Program-made: the position numbers and the translations under genes
Part shown: piece after piece, positions 47,150 to 60,200 of the stretch
How positions within the stretch are numbered: position 1 is the stretch's first letter
Layout of the letters: every line of letters starts with the position of its first letter
Notes under the pieces: generated by a model
The model's input: the letters and a program-made list of their open reading frames with translations, nothing else
Told to the model about the DNA's origin: nothing
Database searches by the model: none
Assembly: GCA_011009095.1 (NCBI GenBank)
Contig: VTPC01090597.1
Span: 1-64,000 of the forward strand
Direction: 5' to 3'
Length of the DNA stretch: 64,000 nt
DNA from: Ignelater luminosus
Lineage: Eukaryota; Arthropoda; Insecta; Coleoptera; Elateridae

Positions 47150-50100
47150 GGTAAGGAAATATGCAAATTTTCACTATTAACATATTCAAATTTGTTTAGT
47201 TGTTTTACAAATTACGGATAAAATTTAACGATAATTACATTCAGGAGATAAAAACCAAACAATATGTATTTATTTATCCTTCAGTTCATTAAGCAAAATG
47301 TGTATTCCACCCTTGTCAACCAATAAAAATCAAATAAAATTTAATTGTATTAAGAGGGTCGGCAAACACCTACCCTAAGTAGAAACGAAAGCATTTGTAC
47401 AGGGCGCTAACAATTACAATTGCCTTTAATGCAAAAGACGTGAAGGTCATTTTAAAAAGTATCTTTTTGCGTTTATAATTGTATAATTTGCCTCTTAAAT
47501 GGCGTTCGAGAATTTTTTAAGTAAAACAATCTTGAAGTCAGCTCGAAATGGACGGCATAAAATTAATGGATTTTAAATCTGCCGCAGTCACACCGACATC
47601 AATATCAACAATAAAGAAATTTCTCATTGATTACACCGTTTTAGTTTCAGTCGGTACGTGCAGGTCTCTTCCAGTCCGTTAACTTCGTTAGCGAGAGGAA
47701 GAAAAACAAATTCCGAAGTAATTTAGGATTGATCCTGATTTCGAACAATACGGCAAAAACGGCAGTCTTCATTTTTGGTGTATTGTCGGCGGTTGCTGCT
47801 ATTGCCAAAAATATATCAAGAAAGCAGCAGGGATCATTTCAATGTTTACAGTAATCGTTCTGTCACTTCAACCTGCGTTGTTAAGAAAGAATACGCAATA
47901 TGTGACCTAAGAAAAAGCTGACTATGAGAGAAGGGAAATCGTTTTCCGAATATATGTTTGATTTGATTGAACTATAAAAGCATTTGTAAAGGGAAATTTT
48001 GGAGTAATAACATATGCTACGTATGGAGAACAAGAGAAGGTTCGCCTTTCGCAGAAGTTTTAGAGAAGATTACGAAAAATAGACGATCTCGAGGATCGTA
48101 CAAAATTAAAGTGGAAAAGAAAATTATGCAATTTTTATTTTAGCTTATCTCAGATCCAGTTCACACGCGTGATTTGTTTGAAAAGTGAAAAAGGATAGGG
48201 AGTTTTCAAGGAAAACGTATATAAATCTCAAGTTTTAAAATCGACGAGATCGCGAACGCCAAGTAAAAGTAGGACCTTGGGGATTCCTAAGGCATTTGAG
48301 AAACACATATTGTGTATGAAATTATAAAATCGTATCGAGTTGGATTTAGTCGTTTATTTAGGCTGTTCGAGCCGGCTGATTCGGTTTGGGATGGTAGCAG
48401 CCAATTGTATTTTCACACTCGGATGCAGCCCTCTTCTCTTATCACACCCTTCCTCTTGACTTCTCCGAGCCGATAGCGTTATTCGCGCCTAATGCCGACT
48501 CTATTCTTCCCGTAGACAATATATTCATAGGTTGTTCGTCCTTTTGTGTGCTAAGCTAACGGCGACCCGTTCGGACCGGCTACACATCGCTTGTTAACTT
48601 CGCTCCATTTCAACCAAAATGATAAACTTTTATGTCGTTGTTTGACCCCCATGTTCCGCAATAAAATATTCGTCTGATATTACAAACACGATGCCGGCTT
48701 TGTTTTGTTCAGCTTTAGTGTACTCTGTATATTCCACCACGGTATTTAGGTTTACCAAATCTTTTCAGCTGGAAATTTATGCGACTGCTTTTGTCATCCT
48801 CTACACTACAACTTCTCTCTCTTCCCGTGCGGGACCTCTGCAAAGAAATCGAATTCTTGCTTGTAGCCTACTTTCAGTTCCTAAAACGAAAAATAACTTT
48901 GAATAAACTATTGCTAAACAAAAACTTTTCGGACCCTCCTTCCTTTCAAATTACGTCTACTACCCTCATAATATGCAGCTTTCGATCGAAACCCTGAAAC
49001 CAGCGTCTTTACTAACAGTGACTACATTGAGCATCAGAGAAGCTTAAATAAATTCGACGAAATTATTAACGTGTAAATTATAAGAAAGTTTAAATTGAAA
49101 TAAATAAGAATTCATAAATATCTTACGTAGGGAAATCTCCATTAAATGAATTTTCATGCAGAGATTTTATCTGAATTTATGAAACTTGTTTGGAGCTATT
49201 AGCATGTTTTGTTCTTCGATCTTTCTGTCTCTAAGAATTTAATAATAAACTTTAATCGCGTAGATTATGGTGCATGCTGCGATTCTAGTTACATCAGGGA
49301 ATTTTAATTAATAAGCAACCCTTACTTAACTCTTTGTTTAGTAACCGACTGACAAACAATTTCTCTATGGAATAACACATGCTAGAAAAGCTCTTGACTG
49401 GTGTTATAAAGAAAAGAAAAATTGCGCATAAAGTGCTTGTTTATTGTAAGCGTGACATTGCATTTAATTGTGCTTATTTGACTGAAGTTCTGATATTGCA
49501 CGTAACATGAACATTGATTTGAGTACATTGTTACTTCTGAGGATATAGCATATAAATAAAAATGTTCTTGCTTTTATCAAATAGACTGTAAACGGTTCTT
49601 AAAACATTACTATAAAAGCTATAAAAATTTGAAGAATCATAATTTATTGGTATTATTAATATAATTGCGAATGAATAATTTAAGTTAGCATGCAATAGAA
49701 AGATGAGAGTTAATTGAAATTGAATGTTAATCAAAATTATTATTCCGTTTAACTTCTTACTAATTAGCATTTAATTAATTAGAGATAAATATCATTGGAT
49801 ACGATCATTAAGTACACTGCTGCAACAAAATAATAAAAAAATTACAATTTATTATTAACGAGCCTTCAGCTTACTTACTTATGGTAACAACATAATTGTA
49901 CTCATGATCCAACTTTAAAAGATAACAAAACAGTAAGTAGAAGATTAATACAGTAGCCTATAATAATTTTCTTCCACAAATCTGGCAGTATACTTTCTAC
50001 ACAAGTAGCAGGGGTACGTTTTAACTAATCTAATAAAAAGTTTATTATAGAGCTACTTTTGCTCATGCACATTCTAAATTGAATTAACTTTTCTGTGTTG

Positions 50101-51853
50101 TTAAACATAATCTAGCCAACTGTATATAATTATGCTAAGCGACTAAGATATATACTATGTAAGAAATAGATCTGAGAATTTTCTGGGATAGAATGATGTC
50201 ATTTAATTATCCGAAACATGGTTGAAAGAAAATTAAAGAACAATTCATAACTAAAGACCTCTAACATTGCGTGTGTTTTCGTTTTTTGATCTAGAATCTA
50301 GAGCGTGATGACCTCAACTTTTGTTTAGACTGATTCAGTAACAAACAATCTATGCAGGGTGAAAATGAAATAGTTAGAAAAAATTTAACCACCAGTTCGG
50401 TGACAGTGGCAGTTATAGATCAAGAAAAAGATATTTTTCTAAAAATTGTTTGTAGACCGTTATCTAAGTTATATCGAGATGGTTTTGTTGACATTAACAT
50501 TGTGTTTACCGTTAGAATGTTAGAAACTTGCTAATTCAAGGGCAGTTCACTTTAGTTTTTTAATCCTAAAAAGTCACCCGTGCTCTGTGCGTACTTTTTC
50601 TTATTACCGTTCCTTCATTGTTTACCTGGTGTTCAACCTTTAGTTATTAATTATTGGCGTTTTAGTACTTTGAGTGCGCGCGTGTGTATATGCGTGTACT
50701 TTGTGCATAATTGAGGAAGATCAAGGTAATAAATTAACAGGTCTTTCTCAGATTTGATACTAAGATGAGCGAAAAATGCACAATCTTTATAATTCATTGT
50801 AGTTTGTTTTGTTGTAACGTTGCGGTGATTTATCCCCACGCAAATAGAATTTTGTAATTAATTGATTGAATAAATTGATACAATATCCCCTCAATTCCCA
50901 TTTTGTCGTACGAAATGGAATCACAAATTCAGAAAACACATTAAAAAACGATGAAGATCATCACCCTAACATTCAAGAGAATCAAACGATGTTAACGCCC
51001 TTACGCCTCCTTTTGAAGGTCTTTCGATTAGACGATCTTCCTTTGTTACCGCGGCAAAGGTAATCTGTAGATTTTTGCTTTAAATTGACAATAATTAATT
51101 ATTCAACTGTCTTTAATGCAAATCTGTGAAATTAGGAGAGGTTAGTTCTGTACTCGAAATATTGAATTGAAATTCCTGTAACTTAAAACGAAGATTAAAT
51201 AAATAAAACCAAACTTCAACAACTTTCAATCTTTGTTTAAATTAAAAATGTTATAATTGAACTTCTATAGGTATCAGCAATCACCCATTCAATTTTTTCT
51301 AACTATTTCGATTTTACCCTGTTTCATACTTCAATGTCTGTAGAGCCTTTCAAAGATCTAATAGCAGTAATAACCTCAGTTCACTTTCTTTTCCAAAAAC
51401 TTTTTCTTCCCTTAACTCTTCATTACCTTCAACCTACTTTTGCTTTTAGATAAGTTTCTCTTTGTTTTTAAATGTTTTATATGCCCATAATATTTCTTCA
51501 AATGCTCCTTCATTCTTGTGTCAGGTTTTTGGACATTTTCTTTAATACATGAACTATTCTATTTGAAGCTATCATTTTCTGGGAAAGAATCTTTGCCAGA
51601 AATGGAAAAACCAAGATGACTGATCAGAATCGTCAAAATCAAACACAAAAGGATTTAGAATTTGCAAGTTTGTAGGTTAAAATTACAGTTAAAAGTTTTT
51701 TCCAGAAGGACTTTTTGGTAATACAAAATGTAAATGAAGGAAAAGAATTTGATGGCGATAAGAATTCGTAGTCAAACAATGGATCTTGAATGAAGAAATT
51801 TTGTTTCATCTTTGAAGAATGTATCTAGTACATGGTAATCTGTTTTGCTACAT

Positions 51854-51906
51854 GCCGAAGGTCTCGTAGAGGATACAAAGAGGCTTCACCATAACAGGCC
51901 TTCGGC
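51854..51906. repeat. Short GC-rich inverted repeat
   Basis: GCCGAAGGTCT and AGGCCTTCGGC pair at 10 of 11 positions around a 31-nt loop. No transposon features accompany it. Confidence 0.5.
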
Positions 51907-54280
51907 GGTTAGTCTCCATATCATGCTTACTAATCGTCCTCGTGGCCTTTAATTTAATTTAAATCGACGAAAGTTGAGCCTGTCGACGTTTCCTTTTCCA
52001 TCCTTCTTTCCTCTCAAGAATTTTAAATTTAAATTTTGACAAATTTTCTGCCTGCATATGCTTCATAGATGAGAGACTTTGCAATTAAAGTAATATGTAA
52101 CGAGCAATAATGGGTGCGCACCAATGGGAAGGTCAGAGAACCCATAGGAGGAAATTCAAATTGTTTTAATATTTTTTTCAACACATTTTTGTTTGTCCCG
52201 GCAAAACGGTTTGATTATTCAGATACAAACGATACTTTGTTATTTCTAGTGTTGAAATGCTAAGTTTAAATCTAACTGTAAATTTACTTTGATTGGAAAT
52301 TTAAACATTCTGCATAGGAAGTGCAAAATTCTTTAATTTAAGTATTTATTGTTTAAATTTAAGTTAAAATAGTTATTTTATTCTCTTCGTTGTCTATTTT
52401 TATAATGCTAAATTGAGTTGACATTCTGTTTTTAAAAGTCTTTTAGAAGTTAATTAGCTTTTAGACATAAGAAGACAAAGGTGGAGGCATTTCTCATATC
52501 GAAGGAAGAAACTGTAGCGGCTTGTAACATCCAGGCAGTTTTTGATAATTACTTTCTTAGCATTATGTTTTTTGTGTTATTCAGTCTTGAAAAACAGAAC
52601 ACGTTGAATAATCTCCTTTTAATTAACTGCGCATTAATGAGTCATAAGACGCCAAAGTAAGTTTTGGAAATCTCTAATGCAAAACCCGCTTTAGTCGAAT
52701 AATTAGAATGTAACCGATGAAACCTGGCAGTAATATGAAGTATAAAGAGATGCGGATCGTTTTTCCGCATCAGTTGCCTTATAGTTGAAGCGAGTTGCGC
52801 TTTTAGGTAATCGCAAATACACATCCGGTTCTCTGAATCATTTTGAAATGTCCTAATTTCCAGTAAGCCACGCTTTTAGAACGTTATTTATGTTAGTAAA
52901 AAATAAAGAAATTTGCAATTTTCTTCCCAGTTTAGAGATCATCTTACAAATAACTCGACGTTTAAGAAAACTTTATAACGAAGCCAAAGAAACCAAGAAA
53001 ATTTGTTTTTGGTGCAGAATTGTATCATTATTATTACGGTTGCTGTTCTGTTATTGTAGTCTTTGATTAATTTTTGTCAACTGGCCATTTTCTTAAAATA
53101 AGGTAACCGAAAGATGTAATATATCTTTTAGACGGTAAAAGGTACTAAAGAAACAATAAAGTGACCATTTACTGACTAAAGTGTTATCACATTTCTGCAA
53201 AGAATTTCTTGCGCTGAAAGCCTTATTTAACAGGAAGTTACTGAATTAGAAACTTCCTAACAAATTTTCGGGTAAATATTATTGTTCTGTAAGCGTATTA
53301 ACATGATGCACATAAACAGATTCTGATTATAAATTCATCTAATAAACTAACTTGGAATGTTATGTACTAACTAATTTTAAAGCGCCAAATTCAATAAACC
53401 GTTTAGCAAAAAGATGTGAAATACGAATATTAATACAAATATAACTCTATTTGCATGAATATGTTGCTAAGCAATAAGTAATTTTGGTCGAAACTTTTTG
53501 TAAGAAAAAAAAAGTTTCTTTGCAATCAAGTCTGGTAGGGATTGTAAAACGAACGAAGTTTGAATAAATTGCTACATATGATGCAATTTACTCTCACCCA
53601 CATATTCACGAACGTGATTCTTCCCGATGAATGAAAAGTACTTCATTATTTCTTTTTAGAATTTATTGGGGAACTTTTTAAAACTTATGCTATTTGTAAA
53701 AAAACGGACAATTGTAGATAGAATACATGAAAAAGTCAAATATGTGAAACGTCTGTTCAGAATTGCTTTTTTCCCTTAGCTTCTGCCAAATTTCGACACT
53801 CTCTCTGCACAGCTTCGCGTTACCCAATGTCAACACGGAAGCTCCCGGAGTGCGGCACGCTTACTTTTGCACCCGCTGTTTGCTTTACTGCCTTAAACCT
53901 TACACCTAGATATATAATCTCTGGCTTTACCTAAACGCTGTATCATATTTGACTTAAAAATGTTTTCATTCTTAACTGTTTGAATTTCTTTAAAAAGTAT
54001 CGGAAAATCAGGAACTTCTGTTTTCTTTCCAAGCAGCACTCCAGCTTAATTTTAATGCATCACGGCGTTCAACCGATTAAGCAAGAATGTAAGCTTTGCG
54101 CTGAAGAGATAACGTATAATAAATCGATGAAAGAAGTAGAACACTATTGGTTATACCTTTAAATAGTCGTAAACAGTAAGTGAAAGGGACAAAGATAATA
54201 TTTTTTCTTGCTTTTAAAAGTATCTGAAAAAAACCTTTAAAGGTCTAAATTAAACAATTGTTTGTTTTTTTGCAAAGAAA

Positions 54281-54300
54281 TATTACCAACGTTGGTAATA
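54281..54300. repeat. Perfect 20-bp palindrome
   Basis: TATTACCAACGTTGGTAATA reads the same on both strands with no spacer. Such a dyad could bind a dimeric factor; no other context is visible. Confidence 0.8.
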
Positions 54301-56564
54301 ATAAGTCGTTCTTAAAAAATAGAATTGAATAGAAAAGGTTTTCAATTTTTTTTAATAAAAGAACTTTTTGAGTTTGTCAGTGAAATTGAAAATTTGTTTT
54401 TTGACAGATTTTATATCTTATAAATCAATGTCGATATAATTAATATTTTTAAATCATAATCTCTCCAATGCTAAAATAAGAACATTCTATGGCTTACCTC
54501 ATCGTCACAATACTTTTTGTAAATTAATATTCATGCATGGTTTGGGACACTTACAAAGTGTAATGCTTTTGGTTTCTGTCTATCCATTATTACTGGAAAG
54601 ATAGAGACATTTGTATAATTCTATTAAAAACAAAAATTTACCTGCGCAAGGCCTTGTAATTTAACCATACATTTTGCGTTTTATTTTATCCTCTTTTGAT
54701 TAGAGTAACGAAGTGCTAAAATATCTTTACAAAATTGTCTAAGTCGATGAAGATAAAATTATCTTCTGAATTTCTTTTTCGTGAAATACTCTCAATAGAA
54801 ATGCATTTCTCGTTGTTTAGTATGTCGTATCAAAATCCATTTTGCTTTTATATTCACTGACGCTTTTTCCAATTGTGGCCTCTTCACTTAGCCTTTAAAT
54901 GGACAAACTCAGTAGTACAAAGGAATATTTTTCAGACTAATAGTCTTCTAAACCCTGTAAAGCCTTTTAGATTCAACTAGTTTTTTTCTTTTGATAACCA
55001 ATACTTTTCTGGTCTTTTAACACAGACCATCCCCAAAGTCTAAGAACGTCCGAGTGAGTAAACTTTGGAATGTTTATGATATCTAGTAGAGATGTGATAA
55101 GTTATGAAGTAAATTTATTTTCTCATTAAAGATTTTTAAATTCTTATAGTCTAGTTTGATTAATATATTTTTCGTTTCCATTCTGGTCACCAATATCTAT
55201 GAGTAGTAGATAATTAATTAAAAAAATTCCCAAATTAAATTTCGTAGAAAGGAAAGCATGATAAAATGCTGAGCAAATTTTATTTAGAATTATTCGGTTA
55301 GGTTTACATTATCAACAAATGCTTTTAGTCGACACAAAAATAAACAAAAAAAAGTTGAAATGAAATTCTGTGTAGTAGTGCTACAAACTGTTCTATTGTC
55401 AGTACGTTACATTTACATTACGTAATGGAATATAAAAGCAATCAAGCATTGCTGGTGATGGTATTTTTAAATCATTGTTGAGAATAATTAAGATAATTGG
55501 AAAGAGCGTGAATTAGTTTTAATTAAAATGCTGATTGATGGACCTGTTTTACTATTCTATTGTTATACCTTTTACAATATTGCAACAGCAAATTGCAATT
55601 TTTATAATATAACTCGAAGAATAAATATTTCGCGACTTGCATTTAAATGACGAACGTATTTTGATAAAAGAATCTTTCAAAGTAAAATTTTAAATTTATA
55701 GAAACAATAAAGCATTTCGAGTAATTCAACATCCTGAATCAGGTTCTTTAAGAATTTTTGTACGCTCTGGAATTTCTTTTCCGACTGCAGTAAATAGGAG
55801 TTTGCTTTATTACAACCTTCTGAATATTTAGAGTCTCCGATTATCTACAAATTAGTTTCGAATTGTACATCTCAATGTAGTCTATGTTTCATTTTAATGC
55901 CCCTATTATTTGTACCTTTTTGTTGGCTACAAAACGTTTGTAACTAGATTATTTGATTTCTTGTACTTTATTTGTTGCATCTTTTAATGAGTATTATTTT
56001 CCTTTTCTTCTTATTATTTTTTTCAAATAGACTATACGATGTTGATATTTTTAAGAAAACTAAGTGTATGCGCGGCTTAGGCGTCGTTGATAGCGCAATC
56101 TAAAGTGCAAAGATATTGCAAAATATCTTTAAACTATTTTATTTCTAAAAGAACCTTATGCCGATAACTCGGCAAGAAAATCTGCAAAAACATAAATGTA
56201 AACAAAATTTCGTTTTAAAATGGAAATATGTTAATGATCGAGAACGAAGATATGAAAACTACTTAAACCATGAATGGCGACTTAAAAACAATCAATAATC
56301 ACTATTTATAGGTTTTATGGCAAGATATAAATAAAATAAAATAAAAAATATTAATGCCCAGTCATTTACAATACCAAGATAGGAAACAATTCGAAATGAT
56401 AGAAAATCAAAAAAGCTTTGCACTTACAAACAGCCTAACTTGGCCCTAAGCCAAGAATAATAAGAAGCATTTTTAGTTCTAATAATCAGATCAAACACAC
56501 TTTACTTAGCAGCCCTGTATTTCTTTTTTTCTTAAGTCAATGCAGATCGTTCACGTAATGCTAT

Positions 56565-57235
56565 TTAAAAAATCTAAGAAAGATCCAATTGTGCCTTTTA
56601 ACTATCATCTGATTAGTCTACTTGGGCAAACTATTGGAAAAAATCATTCTACCATTGGTCAGTAAACATAGATAACCCAACAAATTGAAGGCGGCCTCGA
56701 AAAGAAAATGTTCACCACTATGATAACCAACATAGTGACATCGTTCCTAACGAGCCGCCAATCTTCAGTTAGAATAATTTCCACGCGCTCAACATTAAGA
56801 GCCGGAGTTCCGCAAGGGTCATTGTTGGGACTTAGAACAATTCATTGACAGTCTTCAATCAGGAGTTAATAAACTGCAATTGTGGTTTAACTGAAAATCA
56901 ACCACGAAACAACCAAAACAAAAATGTTTACGTTTAGAAAATTTACAAACTCCGCATTCGATAGAAACTTCTCGACAAAAGTGTTAAATATCTTAAACCA
57001 AAAATTTAAATGAGTCTCCATGTTAAGAAGAAACTCAAGAAAGTTTATACTCCATGCTGTACTCAGTTAAAAACCCAGCGCAGTGTTTGTTATATAAATC
57101 AGTTTTAAGACCTATTATTACTTATGGTTGTCAAGGTTAGGGTTCAGCCTCTAGAAGGTATCTTAACAAACTTCAGGTACTTCAACATAAAGCGTCAAAT
57201 ACACTATGAACTGCAATTACAATCTTTATTAAAGA
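56565..57235 (+). mobile_element. Jockey-like LINE reverse-transcriptase fragment
   Basis: The plus strand reads KSKKDPIVPFNYHLISLLGQ then TIGKN, matching the K..KDPxxPENYRPISLLPxxGKxxEK opening of Jockey-clade reverse transcriptases. Next comes NIVTSFLTSRQSSVRIISTR followed by LRAGVPQGSLL, the strand before and through the GVPQGS box. After a deletion that removes the YADD box, it reads KSVLRPIITYGCQG and a final LNKLQVLQHKAS, which match LYKSVIRPIxxYGxxxW and L..LQ..QNK.LR. Stops and frame changes lie between the blocks. There is no ORF1, endonuclease or clear poly(A) tail. A dead, internally deleted copy. Confidence 0.75.
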
Positions 57236-60200
57236 ATTCTTCAACACGGGAAGTTCATAATATGTTCTAATACATAATATTATTTTAACATTAGTATCCC
57301 TCAACCATGATCGTGATTGTTTGAGTTTTTACCTTAGAAGGCAGATTTCGGAAACGTTTGGTGAAGCTAGTGGGTTGGACAAAGCACATCTTAAACCTAA
57401 ATTCTCTATCCTTGGGATGGGTTTCGCTTCATTTGGTTCTGTCGGATCGTTTTCAGAAGATAGGCATCCGGAGTCCAAACTCGGAGGAAATTATTCGAAA
57501 CTATATATCAAAAAAAATTGTTTTGTCCCGGAAAATACAAAATTAAAATACTAGTTGGGCGCCGAAAAATTTAAATTTTCCCGTTCTAATTTCGACTTGT
57601 TTATCTGAGGTACGTGTTCCTAGTCCACTTTTGATTTGTTAATCAAATGAGCCACTTTTACAAATTGAAAATTAAAAAGTTGTAAAAAATTAATTTAGCT
57701 TGATCTTTGCCTTTGAAGCTGTCCAAACTTCAGATTTCGTTGACCTTCAAAATTGTTGTTCTTCTCTTTATTACTACTGACACAACTTCCATTTAATTTA
57801 AATAAAATATAATTTCAATTTTTATCAGGTTAAGTTCTTTTTGAACTGATTAAGTATTATTAAAAAACAAAACGTTAATTCTGCTTTGCTTTGTTTGAAT
57901 CGAATGCAATTTTTTGACTGACCTTTTCGAATGTAATTTTGCGACTGCTTGCCAAAAAATGAATGAATTTATACTGCTGAATGTTCTTATTTAAGGGAAA
58001 AGATTGATTGCGTTATATAATTAGAAAAACGTAAAAAAACTCGACAAGGTTAGATTCATTGCATCTTGTTTTATAAATAGAACACATAATCTTTTGACAT
58101 CTTCTGAACATCCCCAGATTAACTAACTCAGCATGATTTTATATAAAAGAACGCACTTGGCAAAAAGTGACTTAAATTGTAATTTTGTCATTGAGATGTA
58201 ATGCAATGTGATGCAATCTCATTTCCTGATAATAACATACGATAGCATTTTTAAAAGTTCGTAAAAATAGTGCATTTTATTCATTATTTTAACTTAATGT
58301 GAAAATTATCTTCAATATTTAATGTTTCTATGTATAAAATTTACTTAGCATAAACTAAAGTTAATTACAAAAGAAAGTCTTAAATCTAGGTTTACAAATA
58401 ATTTTATAAGTAAATCATTTAAATGGCAGTAGTAATTATCTTTTTGAAATTTCAAAACTTGGGATGATAAAAAGGAAATAACGTTTAGCATAAAATAAAA
58501 TTGAAAGATGTACACTAGGAATCGAAATTATTGTACAAATAAATTGCTACTTTTTAGCAACTTCTAAATTGTCAAAATTTTATTTAATTTTGCAAATGAT
58601 CCAGAATCTATGGCGGTATTTTAACACTGACATTCTGATAAGTAACAAAAAAAATTATAAATACTTCCGATTTTATTTGTATTTATAAGAAATCTTTATT
58701 GGTGGTATTGCCAATCTTTAAAAAAAAATCAAATTAATACCAGAAAACTAAAAGAAAATTAAAAACAAATATGTTTTTTAAAACATACTTAATTGAATTG
58801 TTTAAATAACTAGAATAATTGAGAATTGTCATTATTATAATTATTATCTAAGGTTAATCTAAAACCATATTTAACTATTTAAGATTTTTACAAACAAATC
58901 TGCATTTAATAATAAAATTGTTCTAATATCTTCAGTGTATTTATGTAATATATTTTAAGATTAATTAAAAAAAATTAAAATGTAATAATGATAAAAAGTT
59001 CTAATTTTGGGACCCCTGTGAATCACCCTGTATCATTAATACTAGTTCACTAGAATAACTCCATTTTTTTGCTTATCCTCAAATCAGAATTGTACGGTTT
59101 TACAATTCCTTCTGTAACCCTAAATAGTACCGTTAACAAAAATATTTTTTTTGTTGCAAATAATCTTCAAATGTCAAAAAATAATTAAAATGAAAAAAAT
59201 ATTTATAACGTTTCCGTGATGATTACAAAGGTAAAAATAACTAAATGAATAAAACAAAAAAAAATTTTCAATTTATTTTTATATAAAATCCTGACGAGTG
59301 ATTATGTAAAAAAGGTCTGAATTTTCTTGTGCATAGTCTAATGCAATTTCCTGAAAGTAAACAAAGTTTGAACGTTTTCAGGTTTATAACCCGAAATCTG
59401 CTCTTATTTCTCTAGAAAACCTAAAAGAAGTATAAGAATCTATACAAACTACCCTACTATTGATTTCCTAAAAATTTGACCAATCAAAACTTCCTACTAA
59501 ACAGTTAATCATTTATTAATGCACTAAACTTGAGATAAAACATTCAAACTTGAAGGTCCTGACAGAGCATCAATTATTTTTTTAGAACGTCAATTCTCTC
59601 CCACTTAAAAGCAAAGCTATTAAATTCTTAAAGACTCCAAATGACTTACCACTAATTCCTTTATAAAAAACTTAATTTATATCATTTTTTCTAGTTATTT
59701 TTAGATCGTTGCTAAAATATTGCTGAATTCGTTTATGTGTCATCGAGGGCGAATTTGCATTTTAGTTTAATTTCTCGGTCAACGTTTCTATTATCTCCTG
59801 CGAAAACAGTTTGGTGCTTTTACAACGAACCATTGAGATAATTTCTAGAAATTTATTTTCCTCAATAACTTTCCAATAGTTTAAATTGCAATGATCAGGC
59901 TAACAAATAGCTGAACTTTTATTTTTCCATTCTAAAGGAAAAGTTGTGTTGCAACGATTTTATTTCCGCGGTTGAATATAAAGTGAGTAGAAATTAAAAG
60001 ATTCTTTATTTCCATCATTTCCAAGATAGAAATTATTTACTTCTGCCCACAGAGTTGCACAATACCGTAATTATAATATAAATGAAAAGTTTTCATTACT
60101 CTAAAAATAATGGAATGGAAGCAAAATATATTTAATTCTGTATTGTTCTGCATTTTTTAAAAGTAAATTAAAGATACTTTTCCAGAAATAAACAAAATTA

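Larger units (their letters stand above)
47150..56564. other. AT-rich stretch with three CG-richer patches
   Basis: No gene is supported; the frames at 48,691-48,997, 49,531-49,770, 50,352-50,534, 50,651-51,063, 52,642-52,824 and 53,980-54,162 show no domain. CG-richer, complex patches lie at about 47,640-47,840 (with TTTCAGTCGG, an arthropod initiator-like TCAGT), 48,360-48,640 and 53,770-53,940. A GT-rich run (GTGCGCGCGTGTGTATATGC) lies near 50,674. The patches could be promoters, untranslated exons or conserved enhancers. Confidence 0.4.

Noticed and set aside
57321-57554. 77-codon plus-strand frame as a host gene
   Set aside because: Two overlapping frames are equally open, no domain is visible, and it follows directly on LINE-derived sequence.
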